Shown here: positions 14,975 to 16,688 of the stretch, piece by piece
Position numbering within the stretch: the first letter of the stretch is position 1
Layout: every line of letters starts with the position of its first letter
From: JAPLDB01 sp038230515
GTDB taxonomy: Bacteria > Bacteroidota > Bacteroidia > AKYH767-A > 2013-40CM-41-45
Length of the DNA: 16,688 nucleotides
Direction of reading: 5' to 3'
Assembly: GCA_038230515.1 (NCBI GenBank)
Contig: JBBRND010000053.1
Location: 1 to 16,688 of the forward strand
Position numbers and translations under genes: made by a program
Notes under the pieces: generated by a model
The model's input: only the letters and a program-made list of their open reading frames with translations
The model's database searches: none
Told to the model about the DNA's origin: nothing

Positions 14975-16441
14975 ATGCTTATCAAAGTAGTACGCAAACC
15001 CGAAAAATTTCTTCCCAACTTCAAGAGAGTAATTCTCCGATTTTTATTTTACAGCGATGAACGCGCGAGAGTCATCATACCACGGGTAATTAATATGCCC
15101 GAAGATGAAGTTGTAAGATACCTCGAAATGACACTGCGCGATTTCGCGCGAAGACACCGCAGCATCACCCGTTCTTTTCTCGCCAACTACGAAAGGATGA
15201 TGCACCTTATTCCCGAGTTTCATCCCGATCCTGATGCTCTCACACTTGAACGAAAGCTCGTCATCGGTTCCTATTTCACCATGGAATATTCCATTGAGTC
15301 AGCGGCATTCTTCAATCCATCCATTGTAGAGTCGCTCGATCAGGAACATCTTGAGTCAGGATCAAAAAGAATCATCCTCAGCTTTCGCGCCATTGGCGAA
15401 GGGCACATTTCATCCATCGTTTTCAGGCAGGGAGTTATTGACAGCGATTGCAACTTTCAGTTTGAAATGGATAGCGCCTTCGTTCGTGAAGCGGAAATTG
15501 TGAAGCACCATGTGTACGAAAAAGAAAAGTTCATTCAGCGGCTGCGGAAAAGAGAAATTCCCGATGCACTGATTGTTGCATCTACAGGGACACTGGCAGA
15601 CACCTTCCGGTACGGGCAGCTCGAACTTGCAGTAGAAGATTATGTCAAAGCACATCCTGAAAAAGATGAAGAGCACGGACATTTAATGCGCGTGCTCTGG
15701 AGTGCCGATGTATATCATGAAATCAACTTCTCTTACGACACCACTATTTCCGAGCGCGTAATTTTTCCTGCCACCTCTGCCGAAAGCAATGGTATTGAAG
15801 ATGCGCGCTTCGTGCGGTTCACTGATGACGATGGCTCCGTCACCTTCTACGCCACCTACACCGCCTACAACGGACGCGAAATTTCCCCAAAGATATTAGA
15901 GACAAAAGATTTTTATCACTTCACCTTCAAGCCGCTCTATGGCGAAGGCGCGCGAAATAAAAACCTCGCCCTCTTTCCGCGAAAGATAAACGACAAGTAC
16001 GTAATGCTCTCCCGCGTGGACGGGCATAGCAACTACATTATGTTTTCTGATGAACTCACCATCTGGGAAAACCCCATCCCGCTTCAGAAGCCACAGTTTC
16101 CATGGGAGTTTATACAAATAGGTAACTGCGGTTCGCCACTCGAAACTGAACACGGCTGGCTCATGATCACCCACGGAGTAGGTCCCGTGCGCAGGTATTC
16201 GCTCGGTGCATCGCTGCTCGATCTCAACGACCCCACCAAAGTAATCGGGCGGCTCAGCGAGCCCCTGCTCGTTGCAAATGAAGACGAACGCGAGGGCTAC
16301 GTACCCAATGTACTTTACACCTGTGGCAGCATTTTGCACAACGGCCACCTCGTGCTGCCTTACGGAGAATCCGATTACGGAACCGGCTTCGCTACAGTTA
16401 ATCTGGAAGAGTTGCTCGACAGGTTGAGGAACGGAGGATAA
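14975..16441 (+). CDS. GH130-family glycosidase/phosphorylase
   Basis: 488 aa from ATG 14975. A five-bladed beta-propeller of the GH130 type is indicated by SNGIEDARFV (Asp276, the likely general acid of the family's ED-R motif), ARNKNLALFPRKINDKYVML, SRVDGHSNY, WEFIQIGNCGSPLET and the C-terminal REGYVPNVLYTCGSIL and LPYGESDYG segments. GH130 enzymes act on beta-mannosides, either by phosphorolysis (beta-1,4 or beta-1,2) or by hydrolysis (beta-1,2-mannosidase); which one applies here cannot be told. About 240 residues precede the recognisable catalytic region, longer than the compact family members. No signal peptide, so cytoplasmic. No glycan-uptake genes (SusC/SusD) lie in the window. It uses visibly more C-ending codons than its neighbours. 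Confidence 0.85.
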   Translation: MLIKVVRKPEKFLPNFKRVILRFLFYSDERARVIIPRVINMPEDEVVRYLEMTLRDFARRHRSITRSFLANYERMMHLIPEFHPDPDALTLERKLVIGSYFTMEYSIESAAFFNPSIVESLDQEHLESGSKRIILSFRAIGEGHISSIVFRQGVIDSDCNFQFEMDSAFVREAEIVKHHVYEKEKFIQRLRKREIPDALIVASTGTLADTFRYGQLELAVEDYVKAHPEKDEEHGHLMRVLWSADVYHEINFSYDTTISERVIFPATSAESNGIEDARFVRFTDDDGSVTFYATYTAYNGREISPKILETKDFYHFTFKPLYGEGARNKNLALFPRKINDKYVMLSRVDGHSNYIMFSDELTIWENPIPLQKPQFPWEFIQIGNCGSPLETEHGWLMITHGVGPVRRYSLGASLLDLNDPTKVIGRLSEPLLVANEDEREGYVPNVLYTCGSILHNGHLVLPYGESDYGTGFATVNLEELLDRLRNGG

Positions 16442-16670
16442 AAAATAGTTGGAAAAGCAACTCCTCATTTCTATCCACCTCCCCTCCCGCCCTCATCCCA
16501 AAGCCGCGCCACTCCTCGTAGTGTCATGCCCAACTCGTTTCGGCATCCCTCTCTTCTAAGTGAGTACTTCGTAAGCGCGGGCTTTTCCTTTCGGTCGGGT
16601 TTAGTTTGCATCGTCCCCGTTTCATCGCAACAATTCAAACAGCCCAAAAAAAATTTCTCTTTTGTTTTCA

Positions 16671-16683
16671 GTTCCGTAGGAAC
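16671..16683. repeat. Short palindrome at the right edge
   Basis: GTTCC, loop GTA, GGAAC, 5 bp from the window end. I recall similar GTTCC-GTA-GGAAC cores in dispersed intergenic repeats of Bacteroidota, but only one copy is seen here, so its repetitive nature is an inference. The rest of 16442-16688 holds no gene and nothing else I recognise. Confidence 0.3.
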
Positions 16684-16688
16684 GAACT

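Noticed and set aside
16447..16462. Terminator after the GH130 gene
   Set aside because: The stem AGTTG/CAACT has only 5 bp with a 6-nt loop, and no T-run follows it.
15896..16468. Minus-strand 190-codon open frame over the GH130 gene
   Set aside because: It lies wholly over a well-supported plus-strand gene and has no domain features; it is a shadow frame.

Overview
The window looks like a chromosomal segment of a member of the Bacteroidota, probably an environmental lineage near Chitinophagales or Sphingobacteriales. This is inferred from: a promoter of the Bacteroidota type (TTG about 21 nt upstream of TAnnTTTG, at 556-587); the scarcity of Shine-Dalgarno sequences before starts; a HATPase domain typical of Bacteroidota sensor kinases; an AsmA-like protein of the phylum's usual kind; and AT-leaning codon use. 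No rRNA, tRNA, integrase, transposase or CRISPR array is visible.

Layout. (1) 1-233 is a non-coding tandem array of a 22-bp unit that runs off the left edge. It is followed by about 400 nt without a convincing gene, holding a strong palindrome (385-408) and the promoter of the first gene set. (2) 642-3620, plus strand: a sensor-kinase-like protein that appears to lack the phospho-accepting histidine, a shorter protein of the same layout without the ATPase domain, a small basic His-rich secreted protein, and a secreted TPR protein. (3) 3617-9578, minus strand, read right to left: a geranylgeranyl-reductase-type flavoprotein, a large AsmA-family envelope protein, tRNA 2-selenouridine synthase (mnmH) and selenophosphate synthase (selD). 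The last three are tightly packed. selD meets the TPR gene tail to tail, and their stop codons overlap in one TTAA. (4) 9645-12575, plus strand: hutI and ftcD, the last two steps of histidine breakdown to glutamate with formimino transfer to folate. (5) 12625-14898: a polytopic membrane protein with a C-terminal patatin-type lipase domain. (6) 14975-16441: a GH130 family protein with its own TAnnTTTG element. (7) 16442-16688: no gene; a short palindrome sits at the right edge.

How the genes work together. selD makes selenophosphate, which MnmH uses to convert 2-thiouridine to 2-selenouridine at the wobble position of certain tRNAs, so the pair is a complete module for selenium in tRNA. HutI makes N-formimino-glutamate, which FtcD consumes. 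hutH and hutU are not in the window. The least explained part is the first plus-strand cluster (642-3620): two membrane proteins with kinase-like dimerisation regions that both seem to have lost the catalytic histidine, followed by two exported proteins. It is the best candidate here for something undescribed, but its function cannot be read from the sequence. All family assignments were made by reading motifs, without database searches.
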